In this document: piece by piece, positions 32,480 through 44,800 of the stretch | Position numbering within the stretch: position 1 is the stretch's first letter | How the letters are laid out: each line of letters starts with the position of its first letter | NCBI GenBank assembly: GCA_900404475.1 | Contig: OUQQ01000001.1 | Span: 62,001 to 126,000 of the forward strand | Origin: Spongospora subterranea | Lineage: Eukaryota > Endomyxa > Phytomyxea > Plasmodiophorida > Plasmodiophoridae | Direction of reading: 5' to 3' | DNA length: 64,000 nt | Position numbers and translations under genes: made by a program | The notes under the pieces: model-generated | The model's input: only the letters and a program-made list of their open reading frames with translations | Database searches by the model: none | What the model was told of the DNA's origin: nothing

Positions 32480-33889
32480 TTATATTTTATCTTCAACAGC
32501 TTCCTCCTCTGAAGATAAAAAAAAAGGATGATTTAATGCTTCCAGGGCCGTAAGCCTCTCGTCGCGCTCAAATCGAAGCATTTTTGAAACTAAATCACAG
32601 AATAAAGGATCTGGAACGAGTTCTCCTAAAGCTGGATATGATTTGACGTGATTAACGCTTGATGGACTTGACGCATTCTCAGGCCAGCGAAGACGCTTCT
32701 GCGACACGCTAAATAGATCGATAGCGCGAGATTCGCTGGATCGCCTCGAACGACGCGACCTCGGTTTGTTGTCTTTGGAAACCCCTCCTCCAGCCTCGTT
32801 CCGGTAAGGCTCCAGAGCTCGACTCACGAGTGAAGTTGAAAAGGGTTGTTGAAGGACATGCTCCATTAAGGCTAAGTGTTCCAAATCTTCGTGCGTATTA
32901 AACAAGAGTTCCCCGGTTAAAAGCTCAACAAAAATGCATCCAAGCGACCAGATATCAGATGGATATGACCAAGGCAAACCGAGAATAACTTCAGGAGCTC
33001 GATATTGTCTTGTTGCAATAGTTCGAGAATGTCGTTCGTTTTCAAAAGTTGCCCCACCAAAATCAATAAGCCGTATATCCGTTGATACCGGGATGCGCCT
33101 GCTGCTTACTTGACAAACAGTATAATCGCTGGAACACAAAAGTACGTTCTCAGGCTGGAAAAGAGTCAATTACGGAACATAGAAAATCAATAAAGCCCAC
33201 CTTAAGATCAGTATGACATAGCTTGACAGAATGACAGAATTGAACAGCTTGTAACAGCTGTCTGGCGAATGACCTGACATGATCAAGAGAAAACCCGTGG
33301 TGACCATTTCGCTTCATAAATGTATAAAGATCTCGCCCAAGATACTCAAATACTAAGAAAACATGTTCTCTATGATGATGCCTGGCAGAAAACCACGATA
33401 GCAGTCGCACGCAAAGGCTCTTGTTATGGGTGTCTTTGGCAGAAAGAAATTGAAGGATTTCAATTTCAATGGAGGCTGCGTCAAGATATCTTTCCACCGA
33501 TCTGACCGCTTTTACTGCAACTCTTTCCATGCCATGCTCATGATCAAGACATTCCAAAACGGTGCCAAATGTACCTTGACCGGCAACACAAACGATTTCA
33601 TCTGTAGAGACTTAGTTGACAATAAAACTAACTGAATGAAAGTCTTACATCTGTTGTCTATTTTTTCCCCTTTTCTGAAATCAATTAACCCTTTCTTATC
33701 TTCTTGCGACTCTGATGATGAGGTTTTGGAGCGACGTCTTCTTCGGTGCCGGCGTCCTTTGTATTCCGATTCGTGACGAAATCTGCTAAATTGACCTGTA
33801 TTTAGGTGATCCTCATGGGACCTATCTAGACTACGCCGATGTCGGCGCGAGCGATGGTGATGCCGATGATACCGTTCCATCAGCAACAC
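32480..33889 (-). CDS. CLK/LAMMER-family dual-specificity protein kinase
   Basis: ATG 33889 (or 33880) opens an Arg/His/Ser-rich tail (RHRRSLDRSHED, RRHRRRRRSKTSSSES) typical of kinases that target SR splicing factors. The kinase domain follows across short introns: glycine loop GQGTFGTVLECLD, VAVKAVR, hinge LVFEYLGRDLY, then HTDLKPENVLL (the HRD position reads HTD, as in LAMMER kinases), DFGGATF, RAPEVILG and WSLGCIFVELL. The signature EHLAMMERILG is changed to EHLALMEHVL, and an Arg/Ser-rich insert (KPRSRRSRRSSESR) lies after it. LAMMER kinases phosphorylate SR proteins and control splicing, relevant in this very intron-dense genome. Stop at 32480. Confidence 0.9.
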
Positions 33890-34555
33890 CTTCTAGGAGT
33901 CAGTTACAGATGTTAAGAGCCACTGAAAGCACCAAGGCCTCCAACAACCAGTAACCCTACAGCATCCACGGACAAACCCCAAAGCAGGCGAGGCGGCGAG
34001 GGTTCAGTTGTCGGCGACAGCCCCTGTTCCGTCTGGAGTCTCGATGGGCGCTGCCAGCACCTTAATCTGGTATTTCTTGACAAAGTAAAGTGATGCGATA
34101 AGGACCCCGCAGTGACATAGCATCATCGGAAAGAAACGGAGGAGTCAGCACCTGATAACTTGGGACAGCAAATACCAAATTCTTCAGCCACATTGTGCTG
34201 TGTCGTCTGAGTTGACGCTATATTAGAGCATATGTTGAAAATTCTGTGGTATATAAACGTTGCAATTGTTGAGTTGGGGATGGTGAAATCAAACTGTCTC
34301 GCGGTGAGAATGCTGTGGCTCGCTTCGTGTGACATTTGGCGGCATGCATCTTCCTCTTGTAGTCTTGTTCAAATCAGACTTACAGCGAGGCCAATACCCA
34401 CCAAGTGCTATGTAACGAGAGATCACGCACAGTCCAGCACAGCGCGCGACCCACACTAATCAACTTAACGTAAACAATGCACATTGGAAAAGGCACATAA
34501 AAGCGGCATAGATTCCTGTAGATCGCCAAAGCGAGAGGCCATTGGTTTTGTGCTC
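33890..34555. other. Mostly intergenic region upstream of two divergent genes
   Basis: Apart from the 40-codon minus-strand frame at 34004-34126 nothing is supported. The stretch probably holds promoters for the CLK-like kinase and the FAM169-like gene. Confidence 0.35.
34004..34126 (-). CDS. Possible very small membrane protein
   Basis: ATG 34126 opens 40 residues: a hydrophobic start (MMLCHCGVLIASLYFV), then a basic KKYQIKVLAAPIE and a polar tail. This resembles small organelle or ER membrane subunits in general design only. An upstream ATG (near 34185) with a possible 24-base 'intron' was not accepted. Coding status is uncertain. Confidence 0.3.
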   Translation of the reverse strand: MMLCHCGVLIASLYFVKKYQIKVLAAPIETPDGTGAVADN

Positions 34556-35933
34556 ATGCATAGAACGCGACGATCATGTACATTGGATCAAAACGCTGGC
34601 ACTCCGCCCAGCAAGGATCTATGTGAAGATGACTCCGAGACATCGGTCGAACCTTGTGAATCGCCGGCGGTCTCCATAGATAATGAAGCTTTACAAATAG
34701 CTGACGCTAGCCGGCATCTGCTTTCCGAAGCGACTGTCCTATCGTCAGCATCAATCGAACAAATGCAATCTGCTATTCTTGCAAGAGCGGTGAACGACCT
34801 AAGTGAACGGGTTATGTACGGAATTCAACAAGCTCGTACGTGTCAGGCACCAATGATCTGCTGGTGCTGCAATACCATCACACCACCACCGGAAACTCCC
34901 CTTCCAGCAGGCTCCTCTTTACCTGTTTTCGTCGTATCTGCGGTGCCGGAATGGCTAGTACCTGCCTTACATTGCGGAAATGTGCAGTGTACGGGAAGGC
35001 AACTTGGTTTACAAGCCAGGCCCAAATATGGTGAAGGGATCTCCTATCAAAACGCTGGTTTGCTTATTGGACTGCACGTGCGCGGAAGGTGGCACCCCAT
35101 AAGTTGGTTTTTGACGCAATCGCTTGACAATCAAGAATCTATATCCGAGGTTAATCCTGGTTTGACTCTTCAACGCGTTACGTTAGCCATCTTATTCCGC
35201 GTCTTAAAACCGTTTGACGATTATAGTAATGAAGTCACACATCAATTGAATCGCTCAGAAAGCGCCGGTCTACCAGGAAACGAAGAAAACGAGGACTCGG
35301 AAAATCGTGATCGCCGCTTAGGTCCGCAGGTGAATCAACAGCCATTAAAAAAACCCAAGCTCTACCAATTCGAGGAATCAAGGCGGGTTATTCCGTCAGA
35401 AGAACTTGATGGAAATGCACGCTTGCTGTGGGCCGAATCTGTGGCCATCGGTTTCTATACTTACTCAGTTAAAATTGACTCTAAGTATGGAATTTACGCA
35501 ATGCTGAATGGTATCTATGTTCGTCAATCGTATAGAAGAAAAGGCTTCGCTCGAAGCGCTATTCAGGATTTCTTCAGGACGGTTGCCCCTTCCATCTGCC
35601 GTAGAAAATCATCGGATCTGCCAGTAACAATGGCGCTTCAAGCACCTGTTACTAAACTCCTCCTATCAGTCATGGTTGCAAGCTTGGATAAAAGTGAGCT
35701 ATCGAATATCAAGTGTGTTCATGCAAATTGCCCGTTGTCGCAATCTGTTAGCGTCAAAAGCTGGGCGTACATGGACAAATGGTATGAACCATAACTTCTT
35801 TATTGATAATGATTTCTAACCTTCAGACAGCATTGCACTTGACTCTTCCGAACGAATTAATGGAAAAAAGAACCTGGACAAAGCGGTGCGACTTTTTCCT
35901 GACGATATTCCGAAGGTGGTTGAAGGCTGGTGA
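34556..35933 (+). CDS. FAM169-like protein with GNAT acetyltransferase fold
   Basis: The first ATG in frame is 34556 (MHRTRRSC). The open frame runs upstream without an ATG, so a 5' exon is possible. The N-terminal part is Ser/Glu-rich. The middle reads WCCNTITPPPETPLPAGS and FVVSAVPEWLVPAL. The C-terminal third matches the FAM169 layout: RLLWAESVAIGFYTYSVK, then the GNAT acetyl-CoA-loop motif YVRQSYRRKGFARSAIQDF. An intron near 35782-35829 can add a short last exon (LDSSERINGKKNLDKAV, stop 35933) instead of the internal stop at 35794. FAM169A is a soluble lamin-associated protein in animals; whether members acetylate anything is not established. Confidence 0.6.
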
Positions 35934-36193
35934 ATTATGAACTATTTTCAAAACTTAATACATTATTATAACATCGTGAAATGGCTCTGTGGAATTCTGC
36001 CGTTTGCCCCTAAAAAAATGTGGTGGCCATGTCAATCTGAAAGGTGGTGCCCAGTCTTTGAGTGCGCTTTAATCAGAAACAGTCGTAACAGTAACGAAGT
36101 GAGGGCGTGCCCGTCGAGTCACAGTCATAATCCCGACTCCTCTTGATAATCATTCGTTCAGCACCAATCTGCTTATCAATTCGACGAATCCAA

Positions 36194-38715
36194 ATGGATG
36201 CGTCGCTTCTCAATCGAAAAGGATCACATGTTGGAACCCAGGCTGCAACCATCGACATATCCACAGAGGCCCGGCTGCCATTGGAAAGCGAAGTATGTCA
36301 GCTATCATCGTCCCAGATACGTCGGTTGATGTGGCCACTAGGAACGATCCAGGGTTCAGTATATGCTGCAAATGAGTATGCGGAATATAGCAAGCCGGGC
36401 ACGAATAAATGATATTGTTGCTGTTAGCAACCCGCATCTTAACCTCCGTTTCCAAAAGAGAACTAATGGACTCAGCATGATCGAATCGTGGATTGATGCT
36501 TCCATGCTGGATTCACAAAACAATTTGACTAGCGTCATTAACAAAGGGTTCACGATCAGCTCAAAAGGTTTAATTTTCACACATGGCTCCATTGAGCTGC
36601 CTCGAGGAAGTGAATCGAAGAGAAGCCATCAGCTGATTCTTTGTCAGGTGAAGTGCTTCCTAAAAATAGTTCGTAGCTCATCCGAGAATTTAGGTCGGAG
36701 TTGGCAATTCGTTTTGTATTGAGGAGTCGGTTGTCTACCAGCAACTGGAAAAGGGGAAAGAGATCGAAATCCCTGAAGGATATGACAGCGTCTATATTCA
36801 TCCAGGATCGCTGGAGGCGGAGGCTGGAGAGCATCCAGGTTCGCACTGAACTCTCTTTGCCATGCGATTATAATATTGCATCCAGGAAAAGCGGCAAATA
36901 TTGTTCAGCAACGATTTTTACTTCGCGATCCAGATCTTATCCTGCCTACTTATGTACTTTCGTGTGAAATACAGGCATATCCGGATCGTGCAGTGAGTCG
37001 ATCAGATTTTTGTATATTTACGTCTTGTTCCAAACTCGCTTTATAGGCTGAGCTCTGCAACGCTTGTGAGACATCGGCCGCAGTTATATTTTGCCATGCA
37101 GACAACGCTAGGTATGAAGAGCCTCGTTATAGTTATGACCCTGACTTAAACATTCACATTGTCTAGCTTATGCGAAAGATGCGACCGGTCGATGCACACA
37201 TCGAATAAACTGCTAAGTAAGCACAAGCGCGTACCTATCGCTGAGGTAACCCGTTGGCTTACCAATATCTTCTTTCCTATGACAACCGTTGTAGAAACCA
37301 ATCATAGATTTCGGAAGTTGTGTATATCATCCGGAAAACAGTGTCGCATACTACTGCCATTTATGCCAGGTAATGAATGAGGAAGCGCATTATCGGGTTT
37401 TGAAATTTCAACTGCCACATCAAGGTCCCTGTATGTATTTCCTGCAAAATGGTAGGAAGCCATTCTTCAGGAGATGCTAGCACACACAAATTGAACGCGA
37501 TTCGAGAAGCATATGAGCTTTCGCTAATGGCTTCGCGCAAAAATGATCCCTTTCTCGCAGAAAGGAAGGTCCAGCATTTCAATTCCAATTAACCGATGAT
37601 GGCCTAATTCATTTAATTAGGAACAAATTGCAAAGGATTTAGCAGCGGTGGACAAGCGGCTGCAAATGATCAATCTTAACGTAAAGGAAACGGAAGCCGA
37701 AATCTTGCGCAGAATGGAGCACGCACTTGAGACGTTGAAATCCTTGGCCAAGCAGAAGGTTTTGAAGCCAGATTCACTTGCATCCTCCATTTAATGTACT
37801 TACAGGTAAGTATAATTTTATCGGAGAGTGTCGACCTTAGAGGCCAACAATTTCGTATTAATTGGCTAGAAGAATTCCTCAAGGATCAGCAAAGAAACCT
37901 CGGTCCCGTAGAGGTAAACCAGCATCGTTGAACGGAACATCTTTAACTTCATACAACAGTTTCTGGAAGCCTGGTCGCGCCATGTAAAATATAGGACAGA
38001 ACTGCATTCTCCTCCATGTCATTCGGTAGGTAGATAACTTCTGTCTATAAGGCTTCCATTGATAAATTTGCGATAAGGGTGTACACCGAAGCAAATCTGT
38101 TCATCCTGATCTTGTTCTTCAAGGGTCAATCTCGGTAGTTTCCAAAGTTGACAAAGATCTCGATGAAGATGAAGATGAGCGAGAATTAGTCCATACTCGC
38201 ACAACAGAGCTTTACGACAGCGAAATATTACGTTCTGAGAAATCCATCAGAAATGATTTCGTTCGGGAACTTGAAACTAATCAACCATCACCCAGGGCAC
38301 CCAGCCCGACGAATTCTATCAGCTCAATATATTCTGTAGCTCAAAGTCTTGCCCACTCTGTTTCGAGTGGAATTGCCGCTCCTGGCGGCAGATCGCTCAA
38401 GGTATATACAGTTGTTTTACATACTCAACTGCTGAAGAAATGCAGGAATTAATCGCCGTTTATGAATCTGGCCAGCAAGTCACACGTCAAAATTTGGATA
38501 AAGCTTCACGTAGGAGCAGTGTAGAGCGACGTAGTTCCGTAAATTTCAAATCTCCTGAAGAGATGATAGCCGATCGCATGCGAACCCCATCCTGTGCTCG
38601 AATTGGCATCAGACGGGACACATCGCCTTCAACCGCCAGCATCGGCTCACTCAGCAAAATATCTGCAAGTAAAGGATGGATTGATATCTGGAACCGCACG
38701 TCTAACCATGTCTAA
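36194..38715 (+). CDS. PARP-like catalytic domain fused to B-box zinc finger and coiled coil
   Basis: ATG 36194 (MDASLLNRKGSHVG); more exons may lie upstream. Exons joined by 45-60-base introns give an ADP-ribosyltransferase-like half: VINKGFTISSKGLIFTHGSI, SHQLILCQV, a lysine/glutamate insert, IPEGYDSVYIHPGS and the strand DPDLILPTYVLSCEIQ, matching the end of PARP catalytic domains. The catalytic His of H-Y-E could not be found at the expected place (the sequence there reads ESWIDASML), so activity is doubtful. A B-box follows (about 37050-37245): CNAC, CHAD, CERCDRSMH, KHKRV. Then come coiled coils (DLAAVDKRLQMINLNVKETE; INWLEEFLKDQQRN) and a Ser-rich acidic tail. Stop 38715, convergent with TRRAP with 134 bp between stops. 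Confidence 0.6.
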
Positions 38716-38849
38716 ATACAAAGCATATAATAAATGACAGTTATATATACACGATATTTCTAGAAAATTCAGACACAAACATTGAAACGATTTGAATGCT
38801 TGTAAGCATAGAAAACTCGACGGTGCACGGCTGGATAAATATTATTTAT

Positions 38850-41800
38850 TTAAAACCAAGGATGCCAAGTTGGCAATTGCCCACTAAGATTCTCCTCAGC
38901 CATTGCTTGCTTAATTAATTGTAACACTTTTGCATTGATCGGTTCATGAGTATCATCAACGTCATTTTTGGGGGCAGCCATGAATGACTGAATACCCCTT
39001 AATATCTGCAACATGTTCAGTCACGAGCTCACTAATTGACAGCTGCATAGACCTGAAGCGTATTGGAAGAAATCTGCAACCTGACATCATATTCAAGAGT
39101 CCGTTGCGATGAATCAGTTTGCACGCTTTTTTTGGTAGCATGCCACGACAGCAAATCATCCCGTACAAACAAGTATAGATAATTCTTGAGAACATCCTGA
39201 GAGAGGGATAAGAGATTGGCGTCCGTTTGATAACCCGGCTGACCTGATGTTTGAGAAGACACGCAGATAGAGAGACTATCGTGGAAGCCATAATTCCAGA
39301 AATGTGACAATCACCTAGATATACATCAGTAGCGATACACCACTGAAGTTGACAGCATGTTCATACCAATGAAAGTTGAGATGTTTGGAGTTAAACGAAA
39401 AGGAACTGAATCATTGGATTCAATCATATTATGGATATTATACGATGGATAAAACTCAGTGAACATAACATCACCGGAAGTCCTAGAGAGAAGGATTTTT
39501 TGTAATGATCGGTCGCCAATAGATAGAATATATGACAAAAACGACGCTAAACCGATTTGTTTCGTGAACTGCTTTTTGAAAGCCTGCCAAGTAAAGTGAA
39601 ATTGAGTAGAGTGACCAGGATCGCAAATATTCGCATCTTATACCCAAAGAAGATTGTGATTCGCCACAGTGCAGTGGAAGTAATTGGATAGCGTCGTCGT
39701 AGGGATAATAGAACTTGTGATTCGTCGGTACGCTGCAAGTCGAGATGCTCGGCAGTTTTGAGGGGACCAATCAGTAACACTTTCCAACTCTTCCAAGACA
39801 ACCGAAAACGGTTGCTCTGGATCAATATTTGCACTGGCACAAGCCTCTTCGTAGACCTAATATTGACAAAAACCTTGAATACATTGATGCTCTGAACGAA
39901 ATGAAGCAGAACCTTTTCAAGGCTCGTAACATCCAGTTGGGTTTGCATTAATCGTAAACGATGAGTTAATGGAACAACAAGGGGAACAGAAAGGGCCAGG
40001 TTCCGTTTCCTGGTCTCCTTGTAGCGCATCATCATCCTGTTAATGATAGTATATAGTTGCATCATGCGTTCATCACTTCTTGTGATATGTGCAATAGAAT
40101 ACTAAACAGAATTAAATTGACGTGGTTCAGTTGGCAACGAGGCAGGTACCTGAACTAAAAAGTGATAGGTAATGCCATCACTTCCTAAAATCGAAAGCCT
40201 TCGGTGCAGATATGTATGGGATAGGCGAACGACCGCCACCGAAGGCTCGAACCGCATAATTAACACATTCTGAAAGAAAATTCAATCAACATTTGGAGCA
40301 AGACGCAACGCAACATAGCGACATAATAATGTGAGCAACTAACCTGATCTGTCGAAGGCTCATGATCGCACAGATACTGCCCTGGCACTTCAACTTCGTA
40401 TGTCTGGAACCTCATCAAATATGGGCTTAGCGTTTCCAGACGTAAAAACATACGCCGGCGTTGCGTAACCTGTCGTTTTTTGTAAATATGCAACATTTGT
40501 TATAATAGTTTTCTAGGAACGGACTTGATACTCAAGATGAGTTTTCCATTTGCACAACCTCGAAAGAAGTACAGACAGAGTTACGCCAGAAGTGGCTGAA
40601 AAATCTGCTTCAAATGATTGTCTATATCGGCGCACGAAATCATTTTGAACAGGATTGGCGATATTTTTTGAAGTATTGAAAAAAGAACGCGATAATCGTG
40701 AGAGAACGCCAGCTAGTTGATCCGGGATCGGGCCAGAAAGACCCGACATCATAACAGCCTGAACTGTATGAGATCCGGTTTAGAAGAATTTTGTAGATGC
40801 AATACCTGCTTAAAGCATTTTTGATGCAAAGAGTGCACTGAACCGAGCAATTCTTCCTGTGGTAACGGCTGAAATCGAAGATTGATTTCTTCAAGCATGT
40901 TCTCAATCTCAGTAACTAGCGATGGATGATTTTCACGCATCGTCAATACAATGGCCTCAACTAAAACATATGTTGTAATATCCTATAAAAATAATCAAAC
41001 AACAAGCCTACCTAATGATAACGATGTATTGTCTTGCGAAAACCCATCTTGTGTGTCTTTCGAAATGGCATTCATTTCTCGTTTTTCAAACAGAAAAGCC
41101 CGGACCTAATCCGCAATATTTAGAGATTTCAGTATACTGGTCACTATCTGATTACAGTATAATGCAATGCTTGAGGATATATGCGCGCTACTCTTTGCAA
41201 AATCAACTTGATAGAAGGCCCTTCTGGCCTGGCTAAGCACGTTAGTAGCTGAGGAAGCCAGAGAAGCCAAGCCCATAAGGGCACTTGTTCCGATGCGTGT
41301 TCGAACGCACTGGCAACAGTACGTTCCTGAGGGAAATGAACCATAAAAATAGGAAAAAAGTATGTTCATACTCCCTACCTCAACATCATACGAAAGCAGC
41401 CATATAACTCGGGTTATCATGAATCGGGCCCGCGCCTCTCCATAAGCAATAGCGTGCATGTAGCAGGACACAGCGCAAGTTGCCCATTCACGATCTTTTT
41501 TCATCGCAAATACTGAGCCAGAAGAAGTCAAGGGCGGAAACGATCAATGGCAAAATATCACCTCGGTCGCAAAAATTCGCCCAAGAAAGCCACGATTTTC
41601 CGTGGTCTTCGCAAACATATAAGGCTGTTGAAAAGCTTGCATTCGCGTCGTCGCCCTGACCGAGATGCTGTAGAGCATCGCCCTTTAATCGAAACAGCTC
41701 GGCTTTCTAGAGAGCATTCATTGGCGGCAGCTTTGAATCTTGGGAAGAGACATGACTTACTTGTACACTGGAAAAGTAATCGATGTTTATCGAATTAATT

Positions 41801-44800
41801 AGGGCGAGAGCATCTTTATATTGAATTGGGGATCCCATGCAAACACGTATCTGCTCACGAAGACGGAAAAATGCATCGCTGGTGGAGATTGGCACGTCGT
41901 CTGAAAATTTATGTGAAAAAGCATTACGAAAAAGTTCAACTTTTAACCATTTGCAGTTTTGGCAAGGGCTGAAAGACATTGCGGGAATAGCTGCTGTTTT
42001 CGAGCGGTTTTAGCAAAAGTAAGCAGAGTCCATATACGATCCTCAATCTAGAAACATTTAGAGAATCAGAATTTGAAAAGACAAGGGCGACTGCATACGG
42101 AAGGAACCGCAGGTTTTACGCTAGCTTGAGCGACGCTTTGAAGAGGCACAGACTGCTGCGTAAGTTCGAAAATCCGCAGACGCCAAGACATCAAGTCAGT
42201 CCAAGTTGATAAATCCTCCCAATCATTAGGTAGTCTACATTAAATTAGCAAACAAAATTGTTCATCAGAGTGAAGTGGAACCTCTGCCTCCATTTAGTTA
42301 GATACGAAGTCAAATCAACAGGCTTTCCTTGTGAGCGCGAAAGCGAAGCCTCATTTAGCATTGAATTACTCTCCTGAACCTCAACGAGACCTTGAAAATG
42401 AACTAGCAATGGAACATGTGCTTCTGATAGCACATCTGGTAAAACGCTCCAAAACTTGATTAGGGCCTAGCAAAACAATAAGGTATATTAACGATATTAA
42501 AGCAACAAATACTTGTGATGTTCGTTCAAAAACTCTGTCAACATCCGCCTCACGACTGGAGACCGCGTAACAGATTTGGTGCAATGCGTGGTCGCGCATT
42601 ATAATTTCAGAACGAGGTTTCATGGACCAATCGCCAGATTTGCATGCCGCCTCAATCTATATTTATAACGAAATTGACACAACTCAAGCGAACGTTACAA
42701 CGTTGACAAACCTGAGCATCAAGCGATCCCTGACTATGAGCGCAAGCAGCCACTGCGTCCCATTGCCCAAGTTGACGGGCTGAATGCATCCACTCATCAT
42801 GCCACAAATTCTCTTCCATTGCTGACACCTGATTACCCTAAACCAGTTATATTGACGACATGAGCGCCACTCAAAAGTTACCTTTCCAGCTGCAGGTAAG
42901 AAACTACTGGGAATCGACGCCATTTTGGAATGCCCGTGTACTGCAGTAATCGCGTTGAAGAACATATTCTGTGCTCGAGGCCATAATCCAAACTGTTGAA
43001 GGGCTAACGCAGAACGGGTGATAGGCGCCTAAGGCAGAATTATGAACCTATCATCAAACAAAAACAACTAACCTGAGCAATTTTGTACCAAACACCAGCG
43101 AGAATATCCCGCTCGTTTAGTGTCGTTAAAGTCTGGATTAACGCTGCCTGAGCCTCCGGTTGCTGCATCTGACGCTGCAGTAACGTAGCAGACAGGTACC
43201 AAGCATTGTATGTCCGCCCAATGAACGCCAAACGCTCCGCAGGGAGATGCGGTGCTATGTCAACAGGACACGCCAAACACGATTCCAGTAAGACCTGAAT
43301 GATTGAATTTGAATGTTCGCTAAGAAGATTCCGACATTATACTACCTGCACCACATTAGGATTTGCAGATTTCTGATTGCTATTCCAATCACGAGAAAGA
43401 AAAACACCAATCAGTGACTCCAACCGCGAGCGTTCATCATCGTTGAAGCTGCCCCATATTTGGGGGAATATATCAATCCAAATAGTCGCTGAAGTTGCAG
43501 CATCGAGAGCAGTAAGAGTTGCCAGTGTTTCACAAATCATTTGAGGCTGTTGAGCTAATTTTAAGAAATTTCATCGTATTAAAACAACCTCCCAACCTTT
43601 AAGTCCTGCACTGAATTCAAAAATTCTTGATGTTCGTAATAAACAGGTGTTAACTGAAAAGAGGAGGTAGATAGGGATCGCGCATCAGGACCGCGGTCAA
43701 TTAACATTGGATCGTTAAAGCTGAACGAGCTGAAAAGAAGATGCAGCGCGGGTGTAATCCAAAATCCGGACATCTAAATCCATGATTATTGAAAAAAGAC
43801 AGAAAAAAGCTAGGGATTACCGATGTGGCGACGGCCTCAAAATCCGGGTGCCCAAAAATATAGCAAAGCAATCGAAAAGGGAAATTTTCGCTACCTAAGG
43901 AAACTTCATCAAATAGATAATCAGCAAACAAAAAAGAGCCACACCCTCCATCTCAAGGCAAACACGGTTCTTGATGTAATCAATAAACTGCGAACGTATC
44001 CCAGCATCGGTGCAGTTTAATCCAATAAGCATTACACCACTGGGAACCGCTGATGAAAAGAGAATATTCCTACAAGCCCAAAGAAGACGATAGAAATTAT
44101 GCTCCAGAGCGGTGTTCTCGCTTGTGGCAAATCGCATAGAGCACTTGATGATCATTTCGGCAGCTTTTCCATCTTGTTCGTTAAGCGAAATATTTTCTAT
44201 CCAACTTAACAACGAAAATGAGAGAAAAGTCTATCATTATTACCAGGACATACTCTATCATTGCCGACATAATCCCTTTGATTAGTTCGAAATCGGAACA
44301 TTTTTCAGCAAATAACATGTATGTCTGAATCAGACATTTACGATGCTCAGCATTGAGCTGGGTACCAGAAACAATGAGACGTAAAGCAGATATTATACAA
44401 GACGAGCTTGGACAACTTGCAGCTGAACCACGACGTTGAGAATCAGCAGCGATATGCGAAAAGTATTCACGAGACAGATTGACGATGGCGTGACAGAGCG
44501 CTGGGATATGTGACTAGAAAGGGATTAAGGAAGTGGAAAAAAAATCCTGCTAAAAAAACTCCTACTTGGATGTAAGTCAAGTTGCACTTGGCTAGACAGC
44601 TGAGGATTTCAATTGCTGTTTGACACAGCGAGATTGACTGGGTAAGTCCCGCTTGGATGATCTGAGATATACCAGCAATGAACTCATCGTCGACCATAAT
44701 CGGAATCAGAGCCGATAACGTTGCAGATAAAGGCGGTCGAATCTAGATCCGAATCAACAAAAAGCAGAAAGAAAGCATCGAATACTTACGAAAGGGGATT

